64,000 nt of DNA, taken from contig NW_019211454.1 in assembly GCF_002443255.2 (NCBI RefSeq), positions 67,471,282 to 67,535,281 of the forward strand, written 5' to 3'. The translations under genes were made by a program, and so were the position numbers. Shown here one piece after another: positions 24,674-40,227 of the stretch (position 1 is its first letter; each line of letters begins with the position of its first letter). The notes beneath the pieces are model-generated. The model searched no databases. It saw only the letters and a list, made by a program, of their open reading frames with translations, and was not told the DNA's origin. Source of the DNA: Varroa destructor (lineage: Eukaryota > Arthropoda > Arachnida > Mesostigmata > Varroidae).

Positions 24674-27600
24674 CCGTGAAAGAGAAACTGTGCTCTCAAA
24701 GCAGTGGTCGCAAAGCTGTGCTGGCGATAGCAGTCGTACTGCCGGCTGTAGTCGTCGTAGTGGTTTTGATAGTAGCTGAAGATGTGGACCGGACGAACGC
24801 TGCTAAGCCCATTGGCAATTGCGCTTAGACCCAACAGTGGCATCCGAGACGGCGGCGACGACGACGGTGCCGATGGTGGGGCTGTGAGCTGGTGCATGCA
24901 TTTGCCCGATGTAGGAAGAAAAAGGCGGCGAGAAACAGGGGCACTAACGGTGGCTCAGTAGGTCGGTACCATTACCGTTACCAGCAAGAAAAAAGAGCCC
25001 AGCTGGCTGGCCAGTGAGTAGGGCGATAGTCTGCACTGAGATTGGAGTAAGAGAAAGAAGCTCGGATCCTTGTATTCAAGCGGGAACTGATCTCATCTGG
25101 CCACCTTGCCCGAGAAAGCAGTGCCTGCAGTTCCCTACTGTGACTCCAATCTGATGCCAAAAACTCCACAGGGAGCTAACCATCGTCAAGAGGATCACAA
25201 CGAAACGGGATCAGGACAACGTATGCAAACATTCGAGGTCTTCTCCACTCATAACATTATCTAGCCTGATTCCTACATATTGCTAAGAGTGTCTTCACCT
25301 TCCGTATGTGGAAACCTATTTACCTAGGCGTATTGTGTAAACTAGCTTGAAACCGTCTGACATAAAGTGAACTTAGTGGCGGAGCGTTCTGGACACAAAT
25401 AAGTGAACTCTGTACAAGAGATAAACCTGTATCAACTTTTGTTCAACCGGCGCAAATACTTTAGATATGCATTCAAATGTTACATCAATAGCAAGTATTA
25501 AGGTCGGTCGTCCTTAGCGCCGCTTAGGAATAAGTCCTTTTCAGAGATATTAGCTCTCTAAGGTTTTCGAGCTGGCACAAAGACACCTCTGCAGAAAGAG
25601 GGTTCGGGAAATTTACAAGTAAAGAAGGCCTTAATGTCTAAAATTACAGTGCCTCTGAAAGATATCCGATCAATTCAACTGAAAAAGCGACCAGAAAGAT
25701 AATGAACTCAAGCAACAGGTACATTTTTCGAGCCGACATTTATCATATACTGCTATTCTGTAACACTAATATAGCATCAGTATTTTTTAAAAATACACGA
25801 CAAATAGAATACTTACGTTTTCTGCGATATATAGATGGGATTCACACAAGCATATACATACCAGCTGTTAGTGCCGCACCTGGGGAAAAAACGAAAAAAA
25901 TTGACGGAAACTTAACTCGGGAAGTTAATCTTGTTGCTGTATGATGATGATGACAATTGTAAACTAAATATTTTCGACAGTGCGGTTAGTCATCCACAGA
26001 TTATTTATAAACTAGCGGTAAAATAGGCCACGCCACGTGATCTATAAAGTTATCAGAAATTAAAAGTGTTTGCTCTACGGATTGATACGCCACTGTATAA
26101 CAGAGCGAAACCCAAAAGTGAGAACTAGCTAATCTATGTGATTTTGCGAAAACCCCACTTATGAACCACGGTTGATTCTTATGGCAGCATCATTATATCA
26201 TGCATAAGGAATATTAGAATCGACATCTTGATCAATGAACGGATACGTTGAAATTTTTAAAAAAAAATTATATTTTCAAGTACACTGTTTATCTTAAACC
26301 CATACCCTTGTCGATTTAATTTTTGTAAACTTTTAACATATAATAATTGCTTATTCGATGAACTTCTGTAATGTTATTCAGGAAAATTCTACTGAAATAA
26401 CAAAGTTAGCAAGTGAACTTCTGAACTACGGTATCTATCCAATGTACGATGTATCTACTCACATATTGATTTTCCGCGAAAAAAGCTTTTTGTTAGCTTC
26501 TAAATATTGAATTCCTTTCAACTTGAAGACCTTACAACTACCATCTGGGAGGAAGTAGAAGCTTCTAAAAAATAAAAAGTACCATTGAAAAGGCAACGAT
26601 CAATTTGAAAAAAGGCAAATTTCCTTTGCTTTAAATGAATCCTTCTCCTACTGGAAACTTGAAGCTGTTCTGGCGTTCACTTTGTGTCTGTGTAGATCTG
26701 TAACGTTCACCTGAACATAACGGCTTTACAACGAGTTAAGTGTACAAATTTACTCATTTTTCGGCTTTACAAAACGTGTCTCTTTTCATTTCTTCTATGT
26801 CTTCGATCTACGTAGCCGCCAGCTAGTTGGCTTCGTACTTGAACACTCTGGCTCAATTGGCAACGCTGATATCTTGGAAAAAGCTTGCCATGTGGCGTGT
26901 ATCAATTTTACGTTTATTACTATGGTCAATAGAACTTTTATGAATTGCTTATTATCTACTTAAGAAGTGATCACTACAGGAATATATCGATCACTCCTAA
27001 AACAGGTCGCCTGTGATAAATTTAAAAAGAAACTCGACGTTGCAAGCAATCTTGACATATATATATTAAAATTAGATTAACAGCGTTTATCGTACCCGTC
27101 ATCAAGGTGAGGGAAGCGGCCAGGTCGACACCGACAGAAGGGCTGACCTATAGGTTGGGGGCGGTAAAGGAACTCAACTGCTGAATGCGCAAAGCATCTA
27201 GGAGTCGAAGCGCAAGCCTGTAAGCTATCGGGCTGCCAGTACCAGTATTGACTATAGAAAGAGCACCTTCAGCAGCTCTGTGACTTGTCGTCGCCGTTGC
27301 ACCACAACAGCATCAGCAGCGCCAACGGTAGTAACAAGAGGTAACCTAAGCGTACTGAAGTAATAGTAGAAGCCATAGTACTATCTAGTGTAGTCGTTTC
27401 ATCTTTCGCGATCACGTAGGCGCACTTCAACAATTGCGCTCTTCGTGCTGTTTCGGGATAGCAGTTCTGCTGCCGCCGCCGTCATCCCCGTTACCCCCCT
27501 CCCCCCTGTCGAAGGCTCTGCGGCTGCAACGAAAGGTATATCCGCTGTCCCCGGTTAGAGAACCATCGGAGCAAAGCAATGTCGGCCATCCCAAGAAAAA

Positions 27601-30600
27601 CCGAAGTTCCTCTTATTTTTTCCTCCTCTAGAGTAGTGTCCGTTTGTGGATGTGTACATGTAAGAGTATCTGTGCGTGTTTGTGTACGCACTTTCCACCA
27701 TCACTGAGAGTGCTAGCTGTAGACTGCTGAGTCTCAGCAGCCTGCCCTACAATGTAGAACTACTGCTGGACACTCGAGCCGATCTCTGTTCGTGCGTGTG
27801 TGTGCGTGTATACAGTGTAGTCTTCCTGAGTTGCGGCGGCAGCAGTCTGCGCTGTCCTTGCCGAGGGCAACAATGAGGATTTATGTTGCCGCGCGTCCTC
27901 TCACAGACTCTTCTCGACGCGCTCAATTAGTGGATGACTGAGCTGCGGGAGCATCAGCACCGACCAGCAGACGCATCGGCTATAGTGAGACTCGAGGGGT
28001 GATGAAGGGGATGCCAAGGCGTTGGGCTTTAGGGAAAGCAGAAACAGTAGGAATGATACGAAGACTAAGAACGATAGGCAAGGAGAAAACGAGAAAGACG
28101 ACTGGGTATACTTCACGCTTCTCTAGGCCGGCAGTGATTGTAGTAAGGCAGAACAGGCAACGTTGCGACTGCCGCTGGAACCGATGGCGCGCTCCTGTTG
28201 GTTCGTCCTAAATCTAAAAACCATTCGCACGTCCGCGCCACTCCTCTTTGTTCACGCCAACGAGGTAGAGTCATGAGACAGCAGCAGCCCTAACCGCCGC
28301 GTCGAAAAAAAAGCAGCCACGACTTCCAGTTTGGCCTCTTCGCCCCGTATTTCTCTTCGACTTTTTCTTCTGTGTCGTCACCCCCGCCCACCTTCCATTC
28401 CGTCCTGCTTTTCAGTGGCTAGGTAGGCGTGTGGTCCTTTCCGATTCTGCTCGGAGGGAGATATCGTGTTGTTATTTTTACTGTTAGCATGTGTCTGCGT
28501 GTGTCTGCAGAGAAAGGATCTGGTCACGCCACATAAAGGTCTGAACGCGGAGACGGATCTGATCCGACTTAATCAGAAAAGAAATCAGGAGTGCGTTGGA
28601 TCTTTTTCTTTTTAATGCTTACCATCCTCGTTCTTCTGGCTTCTCTCCATTATTCTCTTTCGCTTGCAGTGGTTCGAGCAGACTGAAGCCCTTGGAAGCC
28701 TAAACCACCCATGGTTCATGGTGGTTCGTCCAACAGCTATCATTGAATCCAGTTAGCCCTTTATTTGGCAAAGAAGCCAAGGAGAAAAAGAATGACAATT
28801 CGACACAAACGAGCTTTTGCAAGTGGCTGGCAAACACAGAAACTAGCTATAAATCTGAGTTAGTTCTCTTTAGGGCTGTACACAGACAAATGCGAGGGAT
28901 GTTGTGATCGGATTCCTCGATTGTCGGCGGGGCATTCTCGATGGCCATGGAAACATCATAGGATAAATATCCGGCATCATTGCTTCGATGGGTAGCCGCT
29001 TCCGTCGGCTGCTGCTTCATGCCGTACTCTCTCTCTCTCCCTCATTTCCCCTATATCTCTTTAAAGGTTTTGATATGGAGATCTAGAGGACGTCTTCGTC
29101 TGAATGCTCCTCGGCCATATTTCCGCTACCTCTTCGTTACAATAGGGCATTCGTTGTCCCTATTCCACCTTTTCATTGTATTCTTCTATTCTTTCCCCCT
29201 CTCAGACTAGCGCACTCATCTTCCCACTTTTCTCCATCTTTTATCTCTCGATTTGGCTCCTTCGTATATTTGGTTCTTCTTGCACCTCGAAGCTGTACCG
29301 CTTGTTTCGTCGTCGATCCTCCATCTGTACTCACGATTTCTGCTGCTCAACTCGAAACTTTTCCGAACTATAGATCACACTCAGATCTTTTTGCAGCCCG
29401 CGCAAGACTCCCAGCTCCCTCTCCCGTCCACTTACTTTTCTCCCTTTACTCAAGTAGGTCCTTAATGCTACTGTGGCTGATGTGTGTATATGTGTGTTCG
29501 TGGGCGTGCGTGTAGATCTGTCCGCGCTGTGTGGGTTAGAGGACAGGAAAAACGCCGCTGGAGAGGTTCTCCTTCCATTGTCCTTTACATTGTTGACGGT
29601 AGCGGCGGCGGCTTTTTCGGCTCTTTGTTACCGACGAAAAAGAAGGCTCCAAGTCAACGGTTATGGCGGTACGTGTCAGACGTGAGACGCGGCATCGATG
29701 GCCTCTTTATTGTCTTACAATTGCCCCCCGTCCCACTTGGCCTTCCCTTGCGGCCCTTTCCTTTATTTCTCTTAGGGCTCTTCTTTGTCTCTTTCCCAGT
29801 ACAAGTTGGTTTTTCTGTTTCGTTGTGTTTTGGGTTCGAGTCGCTCAGAGGAGAATCAGCAGCATTAAGACATCGGTGAGTACTGCACCAACTACAGGAT
29901 CGCTGCAGATCGCTGAGGCGGTACTGGCACGAACGGCACCAAGTAACGGGGCCGCAGTACTAACCAAGGCAGCAATAGCAGGTGCATTAATAAGACGTTC
30001 CATGGAACTACACCATACATGAAACGACAAAAAGAGAGGGCGACGGTCCAAGAGCAAGACCCGTTGGATCAGGGCTAGCAAAAAGGAGAACAGCATTAGG
30101 AAACAACAAACACTAAACAAGAAGTAATCACGGTAAATAGGTACTTATCTACAATAAATAGATAAACAAGATCGGTCGTCACTATCTTAATCCCGATGCT
30201 CTTTGTTGTTACCTTACCACAGTGAAACTAAAAATCTGAGGCTATCAAGGAAGCCATTAGCTTTTTCGAACTTATTTTTAGAATCAATGCCGCATCATAC
30301 CCAGCTTGTTCATCTTTGGCGCTAGGGCGTATTTAGGTTCGGTGCGTATTGGATTTTGCAGATGTACAAACTTTGTATTACTTACCAATGAGAATATTGC
30401 TTGAGAATACAAGAGATTACGATAGAGCCACGTAAGGACTGCCTTTTACCGGTGGCGTTTTTTGTATGAAGACCTCTATGTTCATGAATACAACTTACGC
30501 ATGGCGTATCGTTACCATTCTTGTGAAGCAGTACCTCCCCCTCCGAAGGTAAACATGCATATTTGCCCCTTTTTACGCACCTTATGCAATGACCTACCGA

Positions 30601-31731
30601 ACTATATTGGATTTTGCAACAAAAAATCTGTCGAAAATAGGATGGTCTCGGATGGCTAAAGTCCTGTTTTCTCAAAATAAGTATTTGTGAACGTGGTTCC
30701 CTTTGTTAATCAGTTCCCTAAACGTATCATTCAGGTTACTGATGAGATACGTTCACTACGTACAATATTTGCTCGAGAACGCTCGGCGAATAATTCACAA
30801 GCGTCCTTTATACAAAAATAAGCAACATTGCCATCATGAAATAGAACGCTCATTGTCCCTTGTTGTAACTGCTAAGCCTCAGCTATTTTAGCTACTTGTA
30901 AGCTATCGTTGAATGTCAAAGAACTCTACCCTCTGCTATATAGACTATTAAGCCACTGGAATCGCGTTCGTCTTACTTCAGCTATGAGAGACCGATGCGC
31001 AGAGTATGCACGTAGGTTTATTGCACGTGTCTACGCTTCTTGAAGTTTGTATAATAGAAGGACAAATAATCAGTTTTGAGAGAAAAGATCCACGACAACG
31101 GTTAGGCTGCAGTGTGGCAGTGCGCGTCTATCAGTCGCTAGGGCACTCTGTGTCCTGTCACCTATCACATGTGTTAGTGAGTTTGAAAATCCGTATAGAC
31201 GCCTATTAGCAATGCGTGTAACGTTCCAGAGTATCATCTGTAGATGATAGCAAATGTCTAAGCCGCGAGTTCAGCCTCCAAGTAACCATCTGAAGGGATT
31301 TATGACACGAGCAGAGTACTGAGCAGATCTAGAAATCTGGGCTCACTTCTGAACAGATCATTTGAAGTAATACTATCAACATACGAAGAATGCAACATAC
31401 TAAGGAGACGTCGCCCCTTATATCTGGACAATAAAATTTGTACCAAGCGTTGGGTACCCTTCATCTAGAGCGTCTCATCTTTGAGCAACAACTCCTTTAC
31501 AATCGTTTTAAGATCTCATTTTCTAAAAATGTTTTGGACTGAAGTATTACATCGGATACACCGCAACTCTGATGTGATGCCACCTAGTTAATACAGTTAT
31601 ATTTCTTTTGAGCTCTTCACAAAATACGTAATAACGTGCATGAGTATGTAAATTGCTACGTAAAAAATCGTACGGCAACGAGTTGACATATGTCATTAGC
31701 ATAACGTATACAGTATTACTGTATCATGTCC

Positions 31732-31732
<1 letters not shown>

Positions 31733-31762
<30 letters not shown>
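31733..31762. repeat. (AT)n microsatellite
   Basis: Uninterrupted alternating A and T, about 15 units. Confidence 0.95.
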
Positions 31763-34700
31763 CGTACCTTAACTAGTTCGAGTCATCGGCAATGAATTAG
31801 CGGATCATCTGTTGTTTTTTCAGCTAAATTCTGTATAGTGCCGCCTGTTGATGCGTCGTTTGTCGTCAACCATCGGCGAGTTAGCACAAATAAGAGCAGT
31901 AATGCTTCATTTCGAAGCCAACGTTTTACGGACAAATGCTGTTTGGGCAATGTATGCTTGTAAGAGCCGATCGAGGATAGCTAGAATGGCAGTAACCAGA
32001 AACAGCAGTAACAGTGGCAAAGCACGACGGCAAGATATCGCATGCATTATGTCGCGTTGCTGCGTCGCCAATCAAGGGAAGCTAGTCAGCTAATTATCTG
32101 GGTGGACGGAAAACATAAGTAAATAGATAGTAAAGGAATGACGAGCACCAAAGGCTTGCAGGACAGGTCGGTCAAACCTTCTCATCTAGGACGACGCGAT
32201 CGAATGGGGCTAACCGGGGGACAGAACACTGAGATGATCACGGCCACTGCTGATGTTTTGCTCTGTGATGCTATGACTCGCTCACAATTGTCCTTTCCCT
32301 GTCACTCGGCATCGGCTAATGCTCAAAAAGAGTAAAAAAGGGAACGATTTCTGTAACACGGAAAGCCGACAATAGTAATATGGAGCAAAAAAAAAAGGAG
32401 AATAACTATGGGAGTAAGCAGCATCAAGAAAGGAAGAGACGGGCCGAAAAGGGAAGGTGAAGCTGGGGAAAAAAAGAAAGAAAAAGATGTGATGCTCGCA
32501 AAGAATTGGAGAAGAGTTTCTGTTCCCAGTGGTGTTGCTACTGCTCTACTGTGGAGGATGCAGGATCGAAGATGGAAGAGATCGCAATACAAGTCGGATC
32601 CTGGCTTTTGCGGACGGTGGAGTGCTTGTACCAAGATATCAGGATGATGTGCTCTCTTACACGCACGGACCCTCACTCTCTCTCACCGTCTTTCTTTGGC
32701 GTTCGGTTATCTAAGAGCCAAGTAGCCGAGCAGTAGGCAAAAAGGGAATTGAGGGGAAGCAGGCAAACGGGCTAGTGAATGGGAGAGAAAATGCGCCAGC
32801 CCCGCAATAAACTGTTGTGTGATCGCGAGTTATGACCAGTCGCAGCAGACGCCGCCACTACACTCCCTCTAGTGTTGCCGTCGCACCCCAATTGCAGCCC
32901 GATTTGCCCTTACCAATGCCTTTCTCCGCCTTTGGCAAGTCCTGAAACCTTTCTTTTAGCGTACCATACTAGTCTAGCTGTTGGTGGCGCCCGTGGAACC
33001 AGTTTCCACCTTGAAGCACAAGTTATGCTCACTTGTAAGTCTGACAGGGGACAACCTTACCCCTCAAAGAGTACAACATTGGTTGGCTCTGCGTTTCAGC
33101 CCCCCTCCCCCCGTCCGTCATTCCCACCTCTTTGCCCGACCCTCGATAGCAATACGGTTTGGAGCCACCCAACGGCCACCAGCGCGCGAGGCCAGAAACG
33201 AAGCGAAACAACTGACTCAGTTTAAGTTTGCTTCCGTTTTTATGCGGTATGTGTCCTTTCGCTTCGCAATACTCCCAACGTTCCTCGTAGCAACTAACTC
33301 ACTCCGGGTGTTTCGTCCGTATTAGGTCCCGTTTTATAAGTATATTTCTCGACTGGCCGGATTGCATATATGTAGAGCATTTAATGTGTTTTTTTTTATT
33401 AGATATAATAACATCAATGAAACACGTCCAACGTGGGAGTCGGAAAGAATACTTCACTTTAGGTAAAGTGGGGTAGTTCGGTTAAGTGACCAACATCGAT
33501 TTGGAACGAAATGCTACGAGCTGGCTTTGGTTTCCATCAGGTAAATAATAATAATAATAACAATCATCAGCAGCATGATTATAATGAAAACACTCGGTGC
33601 TGGCCTTTGAAATTGGGCTCGGCTCATCGCTTTTACTATATGCATCAGGATCAAAGACTAGCATATTGATCCATTATGATACAGTGCAACATTATTCTCG
33701 TGCCAATTAGTGCCAGCGTCGATAATAAGATATTTAGAGTTATATGCCGTCATGTCAACTGTTCTATGGATTTATAGGTAATGCCACCGACGAATGATAG
33801 ATTGAGACACAGATGCTTTAATTCGTTATCGGAAAAACAAGGAGAACTGAGTACCTTGACGGTGAATGGCCGGAACAGTCAGTAGAATTGATTCATTTTG
33901 CGGCGACCCCTGCTGATGCCAAAGGCAGACAGGACCGCAAAAGATCTTTCGATATCCTTATTAAGCCTGTTAACTGAAACGAGCGTAGCTTACTTTATTC
34001 CCCATTTTTCTCGTTGTGCCCCCCTTGAAATATTCCATACGAAATACGTAGCAATCTCAAGTTAAGGCGGGCAAGGATTTTAAATTTGGCTATATAGAAA
34101 CCCGTATATCGTTACTACGAAGATTCCAAACCTGGGATCATTTCAACTCACATCTCAATCATATATCGATGATTTTAACTCCTCTAACGTTCTACTTTGA
34201 TTAACCTTGTTGCCACTCAATCGACCTTCATCCTCCTTCTTCTCACCTGAATCTTCACCGACTGGCCAGCGAGGTGACGATTTGTGATGCTTTTCTGTTT
34301 TTTTTTTTTCAGTAGAAAAAAATCGGCAACCAGACCAGCAACTGGAGTAGTCGCTCTAGCAGTAGCCACCCAGAGAAGATATTCGCGGCGGCGGCGGCGG
34401 TGCTAGTGGTAGCAGCAACCGGCCCAGCAACAAACAGACTCAGTACACAGAAATAGTCAAAATCTCTCCCAGAATAGGTCTAGTAACGGGCATGTTTGTT
34501 TCGTCTTCTCGATGTTTCAAGTTCCTGCTTAGTCAGTTAAAGCTGCGAGAGCAAGTCGGCGGCCAATGAGCCGGCAGATTACCGTCCTTTTCTCCGCCTT
34601 AAGAAGTATCGGGAGGGCAGCAGCTTAAGAATTCCTTATGAGCCTTGCTTTTAGTAGCGGCAACAGCTTAAGCAGTTAAACGGTAAAAACTAAATCGTCC

Positions 34701-36227
34701 AGGTCCGCTAGAGAGTAACCAGAATCATCATCATCATCGTTGTCATCGTCGACATCGTCACCGTTGTCGCAAACGTTTTGTCCGACGTTTTTGTGTACAT
34801 ATATGGACACTGGCGATGATACGCTCCTACAATAGTGTCTGTGCTCGGCTGTCTGTCGATCGGTGTGCACCAGCAGACACGTAGAGAGAAATGTTTCGTA
34901 CCTTTTTGACTAACATGTCATAGCAGCTCGCGTAAGTGGTGAGCAAAGCACTATTACGTAAACTTACTCAAGAGAGGTTGATGGCAATAACAGCGACAGC
35001 AGCGCCTCAGGTGACAAGCGGAATCGCCGCGCGGCCGCAAAACGATATATTATATAATGAGAAGGAAACCTTTTGTGGATAATTGCCCTTCATCTTAGGG
35101 GACTGCGGTCTTCACGGAGATGATCCGTGGAATGCCCGTTACGTCAGAAGACAGCGACAGAGAGAGATAGGGGGTGAGTGGGGGGCAGTTAAACTGCAGC
35201 TAGGAACAGAGAGCAGAACCTCTTAACAGAAGAGAACTATAGGAAATGTTCTTTCTCAACGGTTAATTCTGCTGTCTAGTGCGATCAGTCGAGGTTCTTA
35301 GTACATCGGTGTCAGGCAAGAGAATGTACGACCGTTTGCCCTTTTAAACGTCTTGCGGTAAAGCTCGTCGCCAGAATCGCATCTCCTATAGAACAAACTG
35401 ATAGAAGCGTCCGTGCATATAAAGTGGGTCGCTCTGTGCCAAACAATCAGACTACTCAAAGAGATTGCGATTATGTACTTGAACTTGCATATTCAATTAT
35501 TTATATGTTATATGTTGAGTACCTAGCCCAGAGAAATACCTGCTCAAGATCTTGGGGGATCATCGTATCAATTACCCTGACAACAATTCAGCGGCTAGAA
35601 CTTCGCTGCTCATCCCAACAGGTTGAAATAGCACAATTACTGTTTATTTGCTTCCTCAGGCTTAAACGTTTACCTGACAAAGACAGTAATAGAATAAAAA
35701 CTAAGTGTTATACGCCTATCGTTAAGGACAATCTTCCGACAGCAGCCCAATACTAAAATATTGATATTCTTTATCGACAATGGTGCGGCGATGACTGCGT
35801 TTGTTTGCTTAACTTAGGGACCCGTAGAATAGCCTAGGTTCGAGACCGCGCTTTGGCAAAGGAGTAGGCGCCTGCGAGGCCCGATCAGAGGTCAGTTGTG
35901 CATAAGTGCTATTTTTGAATCTAAAGATCCGCGTGCAATTTTTTTGAAGAAATTCTTTTTCAGAAAAAAAACATCTTCACAGGTCAGAAATTCGCTAACA
36001 TTCGGATAGCATGAACTTGCACCTCACATTTTCAGTGCTAAAGTGTAAGATACTTTAAAGCCAGATGCTATGGGTCACCCTAAGCCGAGGGATGGCCAAA
36101 ATCAAAAGTAATTAGGTTTGATATCGGGCGTAAATATATAAATTTATTTTATGCTGAATGTCAGCCGTCTACATAAAGCAGTGCTTAACGGCAGTACGGA
36201 ATGTATCACTCGAAATACTTGTTTAAT

Positions 36228-36241
36228 GGGGGGGGGGGGGG
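36228..36241 (+). repeat. G14 homopolymer
   Basis: Fourteen G in a row in an AT-rich setting. Confidence 0.9.
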
Positions 36242-38545
36242 TTAAACACCATTAATCGTTTACGTGTGCAAAATTCTATTATAAAAGACCTGTGATGACG
36301 GTGTGCACGTGGTTAATTAAGCCCACATATGATGCGTGTGCATGAGTGAGTGGGTGCGCGTCATCAATAAGTGTCTGTTATTGGACCCCTGGCAAACCAA
36401 GGTCAGCGTGCCTTTTACAGACAAAAGTTAGTTACAATATCTAAGCAATAACATAAAAAATAACGTAATTTGTGTGTTATTGTGTTTTATGTCATATTAG
36501 TGTACAATGACTCCTGAAGGACGTTTAGTATTATTTTCGTTTCCACTGATTATACTAGATAAATCGATTAGTTGTTCTTAAAATAAATCGGGCCAGGAAG
36601 GTTTTTAGCACTAGCGGTACTACTACTACTACTACTCTTAAAGCCCTTTTCGTCGTCATGGTTTACTCTGCTAGATCAACTTTGATTGTTATTTTTTGTA
36701 ATTGTTTAGCGTTACGTCAATTTAAGTGGCAGCATCGACTAAATCGATCGTTAACAATGCACTGCCGTCTACCATCATCCCCGGTAGAGGATATGTTTGC
36801 CCCGTTAGATCGATCCCTGTCGCTCTCTCTTTCGCATTTATCTTCCTCTCGGGCATAAATGGCAGTGGACGAAAATTAGATATATTCGTCGCCGGAGTCG
36901 ACGACTTAACCTACGCCAGTAGTGAGTTCTCATAGAGTCTGCTGCCGCTCGAGGCGGCAGCGTGGTGCTTGCTCGCAACGCTGCCAACGGAAACGTTATA
37001 CTAATTCATAACATTCGACACGCTAGCGTATAGACGGACCATCGAGATTTGAAATCGAAAAGGAAGATGAGAGCGGAATTACTTGGAAACAGACAGACGA
37101 ATCTACTGCCGCCATCGCCAAGAAAAAGAAGTGATTGTTTATCCAAACAGATAGTTGCACTGAGGGAAGCGCATAAAGGAGAGGACGAGAAAAGATCTTT
37201 CTGTTTGTCTCGCCGTTCCAGTAGCTTTCATCTGATTGTCGGGACCATAGCAGCGGCGATGAAAAATTATGAACGACCATATCTCCGTATTTCCGAATAG
37301 GCAGCCGGCACCGTCGTGAGCAGCAGGGAGCGTGAGGGGTCTGGATAACGAACAGTAAAGACATACTTTGGCGGCGCCAAGAAGACACTCATCCGCTCTC
37401 AGCACAGTAGTTGAGGAACAGTTCCAGCGAATCAAGGGTCTAAGAACAAGTACTACCAGAGTCACTAATTCGACTACCCGTAATAGCAACTGGGTTTGGT
37501 TGTTGCCGCAGCCGCCTAAAGGTTTGCTGCTGCTTGACACCCTTCGGCGATGAGAGATGGTAAGCGAGATTGGACGTAATGCAGCCCAAGCGACTGCTAA
37601 AAGTACGCGATTTGCTATGGAGGGAGAGGCACAAGAGGATGAAGATGACGAGTAAAAGTATGTGCGGTTTCATAAGAATAGGCTAACCAGAGATCAGACG
37701 ATGGCCAATAGTTATTGTTCAGACGAGTTACCGTATCCGATGCAGAGTCGAATGATAAATTTACGTCAGCAGAGATAAAAAGACTAAACGAATATGACTT
37801 TGAGCGAAGAGCAGTAGCTGGAAAATGAACGAGAATAAGAAGCGCGCGCGGGGTCACAAAGTTGGGAAAAATATAAAGAAGGACGGGAGTCGCGAACACA
37901 AAAAATAAACAACGGATCATCCAAGAAGAGGAAGCAAACATAAAGTGCTTAATATCGTCTATTTCTTTATACAACGAGAGTGACAAATCGGCCCGAGCTT
38001 ATACATATGTCTGTGTGTCTATATGCGATGCGGTAAAATGTTATATAATTTTATTGGTGGGATATTACTTCTCATCCTCGGCTATTGGCAGCATATGTGC
38101 ACTTCATTAAAGAGGGAACAGTATTTCGTTTTTAATTAATCCCTCAATTTTTCATTTATAATATATTCCTTTTCATGCATGTGTATATATAACCTTCTTT
38201 CTATCGTTGCATCTGTTCATCCAGACGCAATTATGGGAGACCTTCCAAGCGAGACATCGGTTTTAGATGGTTAAAAATGCAGGTTTGAGCCAAACACAAT
38301 GAACTATCGTTTATCGACATCTGTTTCTCTTGCTCGCCTTTTCTTTTTCTGTGTCTAACTGAATATAGAGGAGTTATAGATCTGTAGATTTGAGAGCGTT
38401 TCGTCTATGATCGTTTACTTTCTCCGTCTACTAAGATGGGACATGGTAGATGGACAGACAGTAACCGATCTAGGATAAAGGATGGTGGTGATGCTGAGGG
38501 CCGACACTGAACGGTCGCCCCCCTGTTTTATATACATATATATAA

Positions 38546-38579
38546 AAAAGGTCGCGTATATATATATATATGACCTTTT
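38546..38579. repeat. Hairpin with AT-repeat loop
   Basis: AAAAGGTC at 38546-38553 and GACCTTTT at 38572-38579 form an 8-bp stem around a loop made mostly of TA repeats. T-rich sequence follows. It is probably a by-product of repeat growth. Confidence 0.6.
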
Positions 38580-40199
38580 CGACTTAAAGGTAAGGCAAGA
38601 GCCGCCTCCTGCACGGAAAAACGATTGTCAAACGGTTCTTTAAGGATTATGTTCTTATGTTTCATAAAAAAAAAATAGACCCAATTTCGTGCGAAGTCAT
38701 CAGCGAAATCGAGCTCTATATGGACGTGTGGTACCAGGTGCTTTTCTGTCAATACTGCTTATGGGACAAAAAGCAATCACTTCACAAAAACAGATCTGAA
38801 ATTGCGTAATGTGTTTTTCTTGCAATCTTAACTTCATTTGCTTATGAGTGGTGACACACAGTGGTGCTAACTTTCGATCAGTGGGAGGTTTAACTGAAGA
38901 ACATACGTGAAGCTCGAAAAATTTCTCTAATTCATACTTAGTGGAAAATACGTGCAGAAATTACGTGTCCTTTCTATTTCCAGATTTGTTTTTTGTTGCG
39001 CTACAACTTAACCTCCCGTCAGTAGTTTTTGCGTACATAGTTACATCTGCACGTTGCTATGCTCATGGAACTATCCAGTGATGATTATAACCATACGGAC
39101 ACATCCAGAATCGAAATCGAGAAACAGGAACTAAGTGAGCCATCTATATTATATCCAAGACAAAAATCAATTGTATGCAAGCACAGATGCATGCACAAAC
39201 GCGGATACGTTTGCATGACGTATGGGAGAGAATGATGGCTGGTGATGGCTAGAACCCGCTAACCAGCACGTTGGCTTCGACGGTCAGCATTAAATAGAGA
39301 AACTTTCGGACAATCGGATAGAGCAGTAGCGAGAAAGAGAATTGGAGACGGTCAGACAGGGATAGAGAGAGATATGTATTAATTCCATCGTCCACGTGGA
39401 ATTAATTTATCATTGAAGACGTCAACTGGAATACTGAAAAGTGTACAACTCTCTTCTGTAACTATTTCCTCTTCGTTGTTTGTTTCTATTATTACCACCA
39501 TCACCGGCGTCGTCGTCGTTATTATCATGCGTAAGTTTTCATAGGGCTTTTTTGACTCCTCAGGCTTTCTTTCAGTTTCGGACCTGTGGCTAGCTTTGGT
39601 ACTAGCCGCATTTTTGGTCGTAGTTTTTGGCATGATAGCAATGCCCTCAACGAAGCCCTTTTTCGGACATTTGTTCTTGTCATGTAGGATCTCCTTCATT
39701 TTACTTATGGGCAACACACAGCGTGGCAGATATGTTTGTGTTAACGCAACAGTTAGCGCCGTTACATAAAGGGGATTGAGTAAAAGCTGTAGTACTAAAG
39801 TTGGAAGCCACGACTGTTAAATGTGAGTCCATGAAAACAACGAAGTCGACTAGTCCAATGGACGCCTAGCGTTTTGCGAACATTTTTTACCAATGATCAT
39901 TTGAAAGCAAGTTACGCTGCGATACACCAGTGTGTCCGAAAGATGAGAAGAGAAGCTCGCGGTGAGCTTAAACGAAATTGTCTAGATGCAACATAAATAT
40001 AAGTGAAATAAAACAAAAGAGATTAAATAAAATTTTATATGGTGGATGTTACATAGCGAACGTGAATGATGGAGGGGTTTAGTAGTTGCTTTGCCTTCAG
40101 AATCTGTAAACACGCTGGTAAAATTGTTCGAGCAACGTCTGTTAGAGACCGTATTTTATCTATTATGATCATTAATAGTAACACCTCAACTACTATAGA

Positions 40200-40227
40200 T
40201 GTGTGTGTGTGTGTGTGTGTGTGTGTG
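40200..40227 (+). repeat. (TG)14 microsatellite
   Basis: Uninterrupted TG run. Confidence 0.95.

Noticed and set aside
35837..35847. GGTTCGAGACC, a match to the tRNA B-box pattern
   Set aside because: The flanking bases cannot form a T-arm stem or an acceptor stem, so it is not a tRNA gene.
39379..39816. About 145 open codons on the minus strand, Lys- and Thr-rich
   Set aside because: Chance frames of this length are expected a few times in 64 kb at this composition. The Thr run comes from a trinucleotide repeat, and no homology was recognised.
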